From assembly GCF_900291975.1 (NCBI RefSeq), contig NZ_OMPN01000001.1, positions 124,001-188,000 of the forward strand: a stretch of DNA of 64,000 nt. The letters run 5' to 3'. Made by a program: the position numbers and the translations under genes. The notes beneath the pieces were generated by a model. It was not told the origin of the DNA, ran no database searches, and saw only the letters and a list, made by a program, of their open reading frames with translations. The DNA comes from Agathobaculum massiliense (lineage in GTDB: Bacteria; Bacillota; Clostridia; Oscillospirales; Butyricicoccaceae). This document shows positions 50,789 through 58,993 of the stretch, piece after piece (position 1 is the first letter of the stretch; each line of letters opens with the position of its first letter).

Positions 50789-50817
50789 ATTTTAGAATAT
50801 GGTCTGTTATTTGTCAA
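50789..50817 (-). promoter_or_regulatory. asd: Promoter of the lysine riboswitch operon
   Basis: Minus strand TTGACA-N17-TAAAAT; transcript would start about 20 nt before the aptamer. Confidence 0.85.
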
Positions 50818-50855
50818 TAGAAGCCAGAAGAAATTAATAGGAGGACTTTAATGAA

Positions 50856-52517
50856 ATGAACCGTATGAAAAAAATCCTATCCTTGCTGCTTTGCGTCACA
50901 GTGGTGACCGCCTGCTTCACCGGCCTGCCCGCGTCAGCGGCCGATACCAATGTAACGCTGCGCGTCGGGCTTACCATCAGTGGGGAAAATGCCTTTGCTG
51001 ACCCAAAGCTGGAAAATGTATCCGGCGAGGAGGCCGGCTACACGGTCGGCACGATGGACGGCACCACATTTTCCGGCGGCACGGCTTTATCGGATACTCA
51101 GCTTACCGTGAAGCTGGTGAACGATGCTTTCCAGGTGTCGAACACGGCGAACGGTAAGGTCCTGTATACCTCGGCGGCGGGCGCGGATCATTTGGCCATC
51201 CGTCCGAACAGCGAGCTGACCTGGTTCAGGGGCTATCAGTGGCGCGGGGATTTTGTGTACAGGCGTTCTTCCAGCGGAAACCTGACTGTTATAAATTATG
51301 TTGGATTAGAAGATTATGTGAAGGGCGTTCTTCCGTACGAGATCGATCCGGAATGGCCGGAGGAAGCGCAGAAAGCACAGGCGGTATGCGCACGGTCTTT
51401 CGCGCTGGGAACGCATAAGCATACAAGCGACGGGTACGACCTTTGCAATACCACAAACTGCCAGGTCTATCTGGGCGCCAATAAAGCGACCGCGGCTTCT
51501 GATGCGGCGGTGGACGCCACAAAGGGGGAATACCTGACCTATGAGGGGGAGCCGGTCATCGGGTATTTCTTTTCATCGGATGGCGGCGCGACCGAGGATG
51601 CCGCGAACGTCTGGGGTGGTGACTATCCTTACCTGAAAGGCAAGATCGATCCTTACGAGGAATACGACAGCTCGTGGAGCGTGACCCTCACTGCGGCAGA
51701 AGTGCAGAAAAAGCTGATAAGCGCCGGATACACGATCGGCACCGTGGCAAATGTGGAAGTCACCAAGCGGACCGCGACGGACAACGTCAATGAAGTGACT
51801 GTGACGGATACGGCTGGCAAACAGGTGATCATTGAGAAAGACGAGGTGCGCACAGTATTCGGACTGGACAGCATCCGGTATACGATCACGCCCAATACTT
51901 CTGGCGCCGCGGCCGTCCTGCCGCAGCGCGCAAGCTTGAAGATCAGCCCATCCACGCATAAGGTAACCGCGGATGGCAAGCCGGTCGAGCCGCAGGGCTA
52001 TAATATCAATGACAACAACTACTATAAGCTGCGCGATATCGCCTACATATTGAATGGTACGGACAGCCAGTTCAATGTGGCATGGGACGGCAGGAACAAC
52101 CGCATCGAGCTGACCAAAGGTGCGGCCTACCAAACGGTCGGCGGTGAAATGGCTGCGCCGGGTACGACTGCGGTCGAAAGCTGTACGCCCTCGGATTCCA
52201 CGATCCTGCTGAACGGGAAGGAGATTTCCCTGACAGGCTACCGTGTCAATGGGAACAACTATTATAAGGTGCGTGACATAGGGGAGGCGTTAGGCTTCTC
52301 GGTGGGCTTTGAAAGCGAAACGGTTCTGATCCGCACTACCGAGGACGCGGAAGAGCAGGCTCCCGTTACGAATGCCGCGAGCTATACGTTTCAGGGCTCC
52401 GGCTGGGGCCACAGCGTAGGCATGAGCCAGTGGGGCGCCTATGCGATGGCCAAGCAGGGCTTTGACTATGAAGAAATACTCAAATTCTATTTTACCGGCG
52501 TTTCCGTTGCCGGATAA
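50856..52517 (+). CDS. SpoIID/LytB-domain protein with inserted CuAO-like module
   Basis: Exported protein of 553 aa with a signal peptide (1-29). A SpoIID peptidoglycan lytic-transglycosylase domain begins near 100; VLPYEIDPEWPEEAQKAQAV (about 158-177) holds the likely catalytic Glu162, followed by CARSFAL and YFFSSDGGATEDAANVW. The domain is interrupted after IRYTIT (340-345) by a two-repeat copper-amine-oxidase-N-like module (about 360-497, YNINDNNYYKLRDIA and YRVNGNNYYKVRDI) and resumes with FQGSGWGHSVGMSQWGAYAMA (512-532). AGGAGG fits best an ATG at 50851 that stops after two codons; this ATG follows five bases later. Confidence 0.9.
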   Translation: MNRMKKILSLLLCVTVVTACFTGLPASAADTNVTLRVGLTISGENAFADPKLENVSGEEAGYTVGTMDGTTFSGGTALSDTQLTVKLVNDAFQVSNTANGKVLYTSAAGADHLAIRPNSELTWFRGYQWRGDFVYRRSSSGNLTVINYVGLEDYVKGVLPYEIDPEWPEEAQKAQAVCARSFALGTHKHTSDGYDLCNTTNCQVYLGANKATAASDAAVDATKGEYLTYEGEPVIGYFFSSDGGATEDAANVWGGDYPYLKGKIDPYEEYDSSWSVTLTAAEVQKKLISAGYTIGTVANVEVTKRTATDNVNEVTVTDTAGKQVIIEKDEVRTVFGLDSIRYTITPNTSGAAAVLPQRASLKISPSTHKVTADGKPVEPQGYNINDNNYYKLRDIAYILNGTDSQFNVAWDGRNNRIELTKGAAYQTVGGEMAAPGTTAVESCTPSDSTILLNGKEISLTGYRVNGNNYYKVRDIGEALGFSVGFESETVLIRTTEDAEEQAPVTNAASYTFQGSGWGHSVGMSQWGAYAMAKQGFDYEEILKFYFTGVSVAG

Positions 52518-52533
52518 ACGCGGAACAGACAGT

Positions 52534-52580
52534 AAAGGAGGAAAGCAGCATGGGCGCTCCGCGCGGGCGTCCATGCTTTT
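52534..52580 (+). promoter_or_regulatory. queA: queA ribosome site with hairpin spacer
   Basis: AAAGGAGG (52534-52541) is 39 nt from the queA ATG. A 10-bp hairpin (GCATGGGCGC at 52548-52557 with GCGTCCATGC at 52567-52576, one wobble) fills the gap; folded, it leaves about 10 nt between site and start. The same hairpin plus TTTT could also act as a weak terminator. Confidence 0.6.
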
Positions 52581-53609
52581 ATGATGAAAAAAAGCGATTT
52601 TTATTTTGATCTTCCAGAGCGGTTGATCGCGCAGCATCCGCTGGAACAGCGTGACGCGTCCCGTCTGTTGGTACTGGATCGGACGGACGGGTCGGTCTCG
52701 CACCGGCATTTTCGCGACCTGCTGGCCTATGTCGAGCCGGGGGACTGTATGGTGTTCAATAATTCCCGCGTGATTCCGGCGCGGCTGATGGGGCATGCGG
52801 TCGGGCATACGACACCGATCGAGGTACTACTGCTAACGGATAAGGGGGAAGGGCTGTGGGAGTGCCTGACGCGGCCGGGGCGTAAGACACGCACCGGCGT
52901 GGAGCTGACCTTTGGGGATGGTATGCTCACCGCCACGGTTGAGGCCGTTCAACCAGACGGGAACCGCCTGATCCGATTCCACCATGAAGGGATTTTCCTG
53001 GAAATACTGGATCAGCTCGGCACGATGCCGCTGCCGCCGTATATCAAGGAACAGCTGGATGATCCGGAGCGGTATCAAACGGTTTATTCCAAAACGCCCG
53101 GCTCGGCCGCTGCGCCCACGGCAGGCCTCCATTTTACGCCGGAACTGCTGGAGGCGTTGCGGAAAAAGGGGGTAAAGCTTGCCTTTGTCACGCTGCATGT
53201 TGGCTTGGGGACGTTCCGGCCTGTCAAGGAGGAGGAGATCACCGACCATGTGATGCACGCCGAATATTATATCATGGATGCGGAAACCGCTGGCCTGATC
53301 AACGGTACGCGGGCTGCGGGCGGTAAGATCTGGGCCGTCGGCACGACCGCCTGCCGGACACTGGAAACAATCGCGGATGAAAGCGGGCAGGTACGGCCCC
53401 AGTCGGGCTGGACGGATATTTTTATTTACCCGGGCTACCAGTTCAAGGCGGTCGATCACCTTGTGACAAACTTCCATTTGCCGGAGAGCACGCTGATGAT
53501 GCTGATTTCCGCGTTCGCCACGCGGGAGATGGTGATGAATGCATACCGGCAGGCGATTGGCGAGGAATATCGATTTTTCTCGTTTGGCGATTCCATGCTT
53601 CTCTATTAA
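52581..53609 (+). CDS. queA: tRNA preQ1(34) S-adenosylmethionine ribosyltransferase-isomerase
   Basis: Makes epoxyqueuosine on tRNA from preQ1 and SAM (342 aa). [71 protein letters not shown] and [18 protein letters not shown] are diagnostic. Two consecutive ATGs (52581, 52584) can start it. No ribosome site is close; an upstream site is separated by a hairpin. A 19-codon frame starting at 52550 overlaps the start. tgt, the partner gene, lies at 57757. Confidence 0.95.
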   Translation: MMKKSDFYFDLPERLIAQHPLEQRDASRLLVLDRTDGSVSHRHFRDLLAYVEPGDCMVFNNSRVIPARLMGHAVGHTTPIEVLLLTDKGEGLWECLTRPGRKTRTGVELTFGDGMLTATVEAVQPDGNRLIRFHHEGIFLEILDQLGTMPLPPYIKEQLDDPERYQTVYSKTPGSAAAPTAGLHFTPELLEALRKKGVKLAFVTLHVGLGTFRPVKEEEITDHVMHAEYYIMDAETAGLINGTRAAGGKIWAVGTTACRTLETIADESGQVRPQSGWTDIFIYPGYQFKAVDHLVTNFHLPESTLMMLISAFATREMVMNAYRQAIGEEYRFFSFGDSMLLY

Positions 53610-53621
53610 AATGGGTAAAGG

Positions 53622-53661
53622 AAAAGAAACAGCGCCGGCATCTGCCGGCGCTGTTTCTTTA
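53622..53661. terminator. Bidirectional terminator between queA and zwf
   Basis: AAAGAAACAGCGCCGGCA, TC, TGCCGGCGCTGTTTCTTT: 18-bp perfect stem. Confidence 0.94.
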
Positions 53662-53663
53662 TA

Positions 53664-55058
53664 TCAGGTCTTGAACCATGCGTGGCCAAACCGCTCGAGC
53701 AGCCGGTCGGCCTGCACGGGTCCGGAGGAACCCGTAGGATAGCTGATAAGAGGAAGCCCTGCTTCGCGGTATGCGGTGCGGAGCTGCTCGACGTATTCCC
53801 AGCCGGTTTCGATCTGGTCCCATTGGGAGAACCAAAAGTGTTCGCCGCGGATGCAGGCGCCGATCAGCCGTTCATATGCCTCCGGTGTGTTGATGCGGTT
53901 TTCCAGCAGGCAGCTTTGGCAAAAATCCATCTTTGCCTGGGTGATATCAGTGGTATCGCCCGGTTTTTGGATATTGAACTGCAGATAGACGCCCTCGGTC
54001 GGCTGTATGCGGATGACAAGAACGTTATGCGCAACATCCGGACGGGGGCGCCGGAATGTTACGACGACGTTCATCTCCCGCTCGCCCAGCTTTTTCCCTG
54101 TGCGGATATAGAAGGGTGCGCCGCGCCAACGGTCATTGTCAATAAACAGACGTAAAGCAGCGTAGGTATCGGTCTGGGAATGGGCGCCCACCAGCTTTTC
54201 CTGCCGGTAGCCCTCATATTGGCCAAGGACGAGCGTATCCTTGATCGGCTCCTGGCCGACCGGACGCAGGGCATGCAAAACCTTGAGCTGTTCCGCGTGC
54301 ATATCCGAGCCGATATAATCGCTGGGCCTCTCCATCGCCACGATAGAGAGAATTTGGAACAAATGGTTTTGCACCATGTCTTTCATGGCGCCGGCTTCGT
54401 CATAATAGCCGCCGCGGGATTCGACGCCAACGTCCTCCAGCGCGGAGATCTGCACGGATTCAATGAAGCGCGCATCCCACAGGTTGGTAAAAATCGGATT
54501 GGAGAAGCGGATTGTTTCAATGTTGCGGACCATTTCCTTGCCGAGGTAGTGGTCGATACGGTAGATCTGGTCCGGAGAAAAAATCGTTTCCAGCCGGCGG
54601 TTTAAGTCCTTTGCCGCTTCGAGCGTTTCACCGAACGGCTTTTCCAGAATCACCTTGCCGCGGGAGGCGCCTGATACCGACGCCAGATTTTCGGCGATCA
54701 GACCGAAAAAGCGGGGCGCGACTGCAAGGTAAAAAATAAATTCCTCAATTCCGTGCGCGCTGAAATAGTCATTCAGCTCCTGATAGGCGGCAGGGTCGGA
54801 GAAATCCATGCGGTAGTATGCGATGCGGGAGGCAAATCGCCCGAACGCGCGATCCGAGTAGGGCAGGCGCGCAAACTTCTGCACCCATTCACGGGCAAGC
54901 GCACAGTACTGCTCAGTGGTATACTCCCGCCGCCCGATGATAATGATTTGATAATCCTCGGATTCCGCGCCGGAAATGCTTCCGTTGTAAAGCGCGGGCA
55001 GGAGTTTGCGGAAGGTCAGATCGCCAGTGCCGCCAAAAATAGTAAAGGCCTTGCTCAT
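53664..55058 (-). CDS. zwf: Glucose-6-phosphate dehydrogenase
   Basis: First oxidative step of the pentose phosphate pathway (464 aa). Nucleotide motif FGGTGDLTFRKLLPALY, substrate motif RIDHYLGKEMVRN (active His), and GAMKDMVQNHLFQIL are present. GTGDLTF has Thr where GASGDL has Ser, common in Bacillota. The ATG at 55058 overlaps the gnd stop (ATGA) with GGAGG 8 nt upstream. Last gene of pgl-gnd-zwf. Confidence 0.95.
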   Translation of the reverse strand: MSKAFTIFGGTGDLTFRKLLPALYNGSISGAESEDYQIIIIGRREYTTEQYCALAREWVQKFARLPYSDRAFGRFASRIAYYRMDFSDPAAYQELNDYFSAHGIEEFIFYLAVAPRFFGLIAENLASVSGASRGKVILEKPFGETLEAAKDLNRRLETIFSPDQIYRIDHYLGKEMVRNIETIRFSNPIFTNLWDARFIESVQISALEDVGVESRGGYYDEAGAMKDMVQNHLFQILSIVAMERPSDYIGSDMHAEQLKVLHALRPVGQEPIKDTLVLGQYEGYRQEKLVGAHSQTDTYAALRLFIDNDRWRGAPFYIRTGKKLGEREMNVVVTFRRPRPDVAHNVLVIRIQPTEGVYLQFNIQKPGDTTDITQAKMDFCQSCLLENRINTPEAYERLIGACIRGEHFWFSQWDQIETGWEYVEQLRTAYREAGLPLISYPTGSSGPVQADRLLERFGHAWFKT

Positions 55059-56467
55059 TCCGTTTTCCTCCATTCGTGATGAAATGCTCCGGTACGGTCG
55101 GTGCGCTCATAGGTGTGCGAGCCGAAGAAGTCGCGCTGTGCCTGGATGAGGTTCGCGCCTGTATGCGGGGAACGGAACGCATCCAGATAGGAGAGCGCGT
55201 TTGTCATGGCAGGCAGGGGCAGCCCTGTCCGGATGCCCGAAGCGGCCGCGCTGCGCAGGCTTTGATGGTTTGCGGCAATTTTTTCGTGGAAAAAGCGGTC
55301 GAGCAGGAGGTTCCCGAGCAGCGGATCGCGCCGGAATGCGGCGGTGATATCGTTCAGAAAGTCTGCCTGAATGATACAGCCGGCGCGGAAAATAGCGGCG
55401 ATCGTTCCCAGGTCAAGTGACCAGTGATAGCGTTCGGAAGCGTCCCGCAGCAGCGAAAAGCCCTGGGCGTAAGCGACGATCTTCGCGGCATAAAGCGCGC
55501 GGCGGATCTGTTCGGCAAATGCTTTTCGGTCTTGCACCGGAGGAACTGCGTCCACCTCAAGCAGACCAGCCGCCTTTTCGCGGGTTTCCAGCGCATTGGA
55601 CATGACGCGCGCGCCTGCCGCCGCTGTGATCATGGAAACATCCACGCCCTGGCGAAGCGATTCCATACTTGTCCAGCGTCCGGTGCCTTTTTGAGCCGCG
55701 CTGTCAAGAATGTGGTCGATCAGATCGCCGTCCGCAAGGTCGTCCCTCTCCCGAAAAATGTCTGCGGTGATACCGACCAGAAAGCTTTTCAGCTCTCCCT
55801 GATTCCAGTCCGCATACAGCTCTGCAAGCGCAGCGTTGGAAAAACCACCGCAATATTTGAGCAGCAGGTAGCTTTCCGCGATAAGCTGCATATCGGCATA
55901 TTCGATACCGTTGTGGACCATTTTCACATAATGTCCGGCACCATCCGGTCCGATATAGGCACAGCATGGCATTTGCTCCGCGGTCGCCGCGATGGATTCG
56001 AGAATAGGCTGCACCGCGGGATACGCGTCCGCATCGCCGCCCGGCATGATGGAGGGGCCGCGGCGGGCGCCTTCCTCTCCGCCGGAAATGCCAACGCCAA
56101 AGTATTGGATGCCTTTTTCGGAAAGCATCCGGCTTCTCCGTCGGGTGTCTTCAAAAAAGGAATTTCCCCCATCCAGAAGAATATCACCTGTGGCCAGCAG
56201 AGGGAGGAGCTGATCGATCACAGCGTCGACCGGTGCGCCCGCCTGGATCATCAGCATGACGCGGCGCGGCCGCTTGAGGGCGGAGACGAACGACTCCAGT
56301 GTATAAAACGGCATAAGATTGGGATGCGGGTGCTCCAGCACCACCGCTTCCGTGACCGAACGGCTACGGTTATAGCCGGCAACGCAAAAACCGTGGTCAG
56401 CCATATTGAGCGCAAGGCTACGGCCCATAACGGAAAGTCCGATAATGCCGATATCACAAAGCTTCAT
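55055..56467 (-). CDS. gnd: 6-phosphogluconate dehydrogenase (decarboxylating)
   Basis: Converts 6-phosphogluconate to ribulose 5-phosphate with NADP reduction (470 aa, family length). IGIIGLSVMGRSLALNMADHG, LDGGNSFFEDTRRR, GISGGEEGARRGPSIMPGG, GAGHYVKMVHNGIEYADMQ (catalytic Lys) and the C-terminal ANLIQAQRDFFGSHTYER are present. GLSVMG replaces the usual GLAVMG. Overlaps its neighbours on both sides by 4 bp. Confidence 0.96.
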   Translation of the reverse strand: MKLCDIGIIGLSVMGRSLALNMADHGFCVAGYNRSRSVTEAVVLEHPHPNLMPFYTLESFVSALKRPRRVMLMIQAGAPVDAVIDQLLPLLATGDILLDGGNSFFEDTRRRSRMLSEKGIQYFGVGISGGEEGARRGPSIMPGGDADAYPAVQPILESIAATAEQMPCCAYIGPDGAGHYVKMVHNGIEYADMQLIAESYLLLKYCGGFSNAALAELYADWNQGELKSFLVGITADIFRERDDLADGDLIDHILDSAAQKGTGRWTSMESLRQGVDVSMITAAAGARVMSNALETREKAAGLLEVDAVPPVQDRKAFAEQIRRALYAAKIVAYAQGFSLLRDASERYHWSLDLGTIAAIFRAGCIIQADFLNDITAAFRRDPLLGNLLLDRFFHEKIAANHQSLRSAAASGIRTGLPLPAMTNALSYLDAFRSPHTGANLIQAQRDFFGSHTYERTDRTGAFHHEWRKTE

Positions 56468-57465
56468 TTTTCATGTTCCTTTCTTTCTTGGGCATCAAAA
56501 ACAATACTGACGCCTTGGTGGATGATTGTATGGCCGCAGGCCGCGCCGAGGCGGCCGGTGGCAGAGTCGCGCGGGAAGCTGACCAGATCGCCGGAAAAGC
56601 GGTTTGCCGCGAGCAGCCAGCGTCCGTCCGGCGAGAGGGCGATATCACGCGGATGTTCGCCTCCGGAGGGAATGCGCTGAATGACCTGCAGTTTGCCGTT
56701 CCTTCGCTCCAAAACGACGATCTGGTCTGCGCCGCGCACCGAGATATACAGGAACCGGTGGTCCGGTGAAAGACGGATCGCGGCGGCTTCGTCTCGCGCG
56801 GGGTCGGGGGAGACCAGCAGCGGAACACGCTGAAATAGGCGGAATTCTCTGTTTCCGCAGATATGGAAGCAGTAAAGGGAATTATCCTTTTGGGCGGCTA
56901 CATACAGGGCTTGGGATGTCTCATCCAAAACGGCGTGCCGCGGGCCGCTGCCCTGCGGAAAGGGGATCGTGCCGCAGGGGGTGTGATCGGGAATATGGAA
57001 CATGCGAATCTCGTCCAGCTCCATGCAGGGGACCAGCAGCGTATCCGCGTGAAAAAGGACCTGATGGCAGCCCGCGCCGGGCGCTATGGGTATTGTGTAC
57101 TGAAAAACCGGTGTCTTATCAGCAATCCGGTAAAAAGAAACCGTTCCGGCGTGAAAATTGGCGGTATACCCATACGTCTGATAGAACGCCGCATGGCAGC
57201 CTGCGCTTCCCTCGGTGAAGGCTTCCACCTGAAAGGGGTGGGAAGACTGGCGCAGATCCGCCACACAGAGTCCGGCCTTACCTGCACGCCCTACGACCGA
57301 CGCCAGCAAACCGTCTTGGCGTATGGCGAGGTATTTGGAGTCAGGCACGTCTAAAACGCAGTTCGCTCCTGTCAATTTACCGGATTCGGCGTCCAGAAAA
57401 AAACGATAAATCCCCTGCGAGCGGCTGGAATGGTAGGTGCCGACATAGCCTGTAAAGCGATCCAT
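56464..57465 (-). CDS. pgl: 6-phosphogluconolactonase, beta-propeller (YbhE) type
   Basis: Hydrolyses 6-phosphogluconolactone (333 aa). Seven-bladed propeller pattern: GYVGTYHSSRSQGIYRF, GCHQVLFHADTLLVPC, GPRHAVLDETSQALYV, AAAIRLSPDHRFLYISVRGADQIVV and HPRDIALSPDGRWLLAANRFSGDLVSF. The ATG at 57465 has AAAGGAG 8 nt upstream; an ATG two codons earlier is too close. First gene of the oxidative pentose phosphate operon. Confidence 0.9.
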   Translation of the reverse strand: MDRFTGYVGTYHSSRSQGIYRFFLDAESGKLTGANCVLDVPDSKYLAIRQDGLLASVVGRAGKAGLCVADLRQSSHPFQVEAFTEGSAGCHAAFYQTYGYTANFHAGTVSFYRIADKTPVFQYTIPIAPGAGCHQVLFHADTLLVPCMELDEIRMFHIPDHTPCGTIPFPQGSGPRHAVLDETSQALYVAAQKDNSLYCFHICGNREFRLFQRVPLLVSPDPARDEAAAIRLSPDHRFLYISVRGADQIVVLERRNGKLQVIQRIPSGGEHPRDIALSPDGRWLLAANRFSGDLVSFPRDSATGRLGAACGHTIIHQGVSIVFDAQERKEHEK

Positions 57466-57489
57466 AAGCATTCTCCTTTGGTAAGCCTG

Positions 57490-57507
57490 CAGTAACTGCT
57501 GTTACTG
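57490..57507. promoter_or_regulatory. Palindromic operator candidate upstream of pgl
   Basis: CAGTAAC-TGCT-GTTACTG, 7-bp perfect arms, 2 bp downstream of a minus-strand -10 box (TACAAT at 57510-57515, with TTGTTT 17 bp further up). Placed over the start of transcription, as a repressor site would be. Confidence 0.6.
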
Positions 57508-57598
57508 TAATTGTATGGGCTGCGGATGAAAAAAACAAGTCAAAACGCAAACAATACCTAACAAAAAGATGCCAATCAAATATCCTGGGAATTGCTAT

Positions 57599-57627
57599 AG
57601 TATACAATTCTGATAGAATTTTGTCAA
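57599..57627 (-). promoter_or_regulatory. pgl: Main promoter of pgl-gnd-zwf
   Basis: Minus strand TTGACA-N17-TATACT, giving a leader of about 125 nt that holds the palindrome. Confidence 0.8.
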
Positions 57628-57695
57628 AGCGCCGCGTTTGAGGCGGCAAAGCAGCCATTTCAGAGAGGAAAAACGAATTATTTGCCGGTGCAACA

Positions 57696-57724
57696 TTGAA
57701 ACGGCTGGCGGTTTGTGGTAAAAT
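57696..57724 (+). promoter_or_regulatory. tgt: Promoter of tgt
   Basis: TTGAAA-N17-TAAAAT, 32 bp before the start codon. Confidence 0.75.
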
Positions 57725-57756
57725 AGACCCACTGCTTGAAAAGTAACGAGGGAATT

Positions 57757-58899
57757 ATGAAAATAGGAACTTTTAATCTGCTCAAAACAGAGGGATACGC
57801 CAGAAGAGGGGAATTTTGCACCGCCCACGGCGTTGTGCAGACACCGGTGTTCCAAAATGTCGGAACGGCCGGCGCGATCAAGGGCGCGGTTGATGCGTTT
57901 GACCTGAAAGCGCTCGGATGTCAAATCGAACTGTCCAACACCTATCATCTGCATGTGCGGCCGGGGGATCAGATCGTCAGGCAAATGGGCGGGCTGCACC
58001 GCTTTATGCGTTGGGACGGCCCCATGCTGACCGATTCCGGCGGCTTTCAGGTGTTCTCTCTGGCTACGTTACGCAAAATCAAGGAAGAGGGCGTAACGTT
58101 CCATTCGCATGTCGATGGGCGCAGGATTTTTATGGGGCCGGAGGAAAGCATGCGGATCCAGTCGAACCTCGGCTCGGATATTGCAATGGCGTTTGACGAA
58201 TGCATTGAAAATCCGGCGCCGCGCGAATATGTTAAAGACTCGATCGACCGGACAACCCGCTGGCTGCGGCGCTGTAAGGCAGAGCTTACGCGGCTCAACA
58301 GCCTGCCGGATACGGTAAATCCGCAGCAGATGCTGTTCGGCATCAATCAGGGCGGCACCTATGACGACCTGCGCATCGAGCATATGCAGGCGATTGCAGA
58401 GCTTGACCTGCCCGGCTATGCGATCGGCGGCCTCGCGGTGGGCGAAAGCACCGAGGTCATGTATCACATCCTGGATGTGGTGCTGCCGCATGCGCCGGAA
58501 AACAAGCCGCGTTATTTGATGGGAGTTGGCACACCGTCCAACATCATCGAAGGCGTGGCGCGCGGCGTCGATTTCTTTGACTGCGTCATGCCGACCAGAA
58601 ACGCAAGGCATGGACACCTGTTCACGCATAATGGTATTTTAAACATTATGAACGCAAAATATCAGACGGATGACCGGCCGATCGAGGAAGGCTGCGGGTG
58701 CCCGACCTGCCAGAGATTCAGCCGTGCTTATCTCCGCCACCTGCTCAAAAGCGGTGAAATGCTATCTCAGCGCCTGTTGGTCATGCATAACCTGTGGTTC
58801 TATAACCATTTGATGCAGGAGATCCGTGATGCACTCGAACAGGGCACATTTGCTGCGTTCCGCGCGGAATACAGCGAAAAAATGAGCAAAAGGATATAA
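57757..58899 (+). CDS. tgt: tRNA-guanine transglycosylase
   Basis: Exchanges guanine 34 for preQ1 in tRNAs with GUN anticodons (380 aa). GVVQTPVFQNVGTAGAIKG, ELSNTYHLHVRPGDQIV, catalytic Asp in LTDSGGFQVFSL, FDECIENPAP, GGLAVGESTEVMY, nucleophile region DCVMPTRNARHG, and the zinc set CxCxxC (GCGCPTC) are present. It begins MKIGTFNLLK with GAGGG 5 nt upstream. It acts before queA in the queuosine pathway. Confidence 0.97.
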   Translation: MKIGTFNLLKTEGYARRGEFCTAHGVVQTPVFQNVGTAGAIKGAVDAFDLKALGCQIELSNTYHLHVRPGDQIVRQMGGLHRFMRWDGPMLTDSGGFQVFSLATLRKIKEEGVTFHSHVDGRRIFMGPEESMRIQSNLGSDIAMAFDECIENPAPREYVKDSIDRTTRWLRRCKAELTRLNSLPDTVNPQQMLFGINQGGTYDDLRIEHMQAIAELDLPGYAIGGLAVGESTEVMYHILDVVLPHAPENKPRYLMGVGTPSNIIEGVARGVDFFDCVMPTRNARHGHLFTHNGILNIMNAKYQTDDRPIEEGCGCPTCQRFSRAYLRHLLKSGEMLSQRLLVMHNLWFYNHLMQEIRDALEQGTFAAFRAEYSEKMSKRI

Positions 58900-58909
58900 G
58901 GGTATACCA

Positions 58910-58940
58910 GGCTTTCTCCTATGTGGAGAAGGCCTTTTTC
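58910..58940 (+). terminator. Terminator of tgt
   Basis: GGCTTTCTCC, loop TATGT, GGAGAAGGCC, TTTTTC; one wobble. Confidence 0.88.
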
Positions 58941-58993
58941 TTTCATATCCGTGCATAACTCGGCATAGCCTTAAAGTGAAATGGGGTCATGCC

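Noticed and set aside
55424-56680. 418-codon open frame antisense to gnd
   Set aside because: Mirror of gnd codons with no family likeness and no ribosome site.
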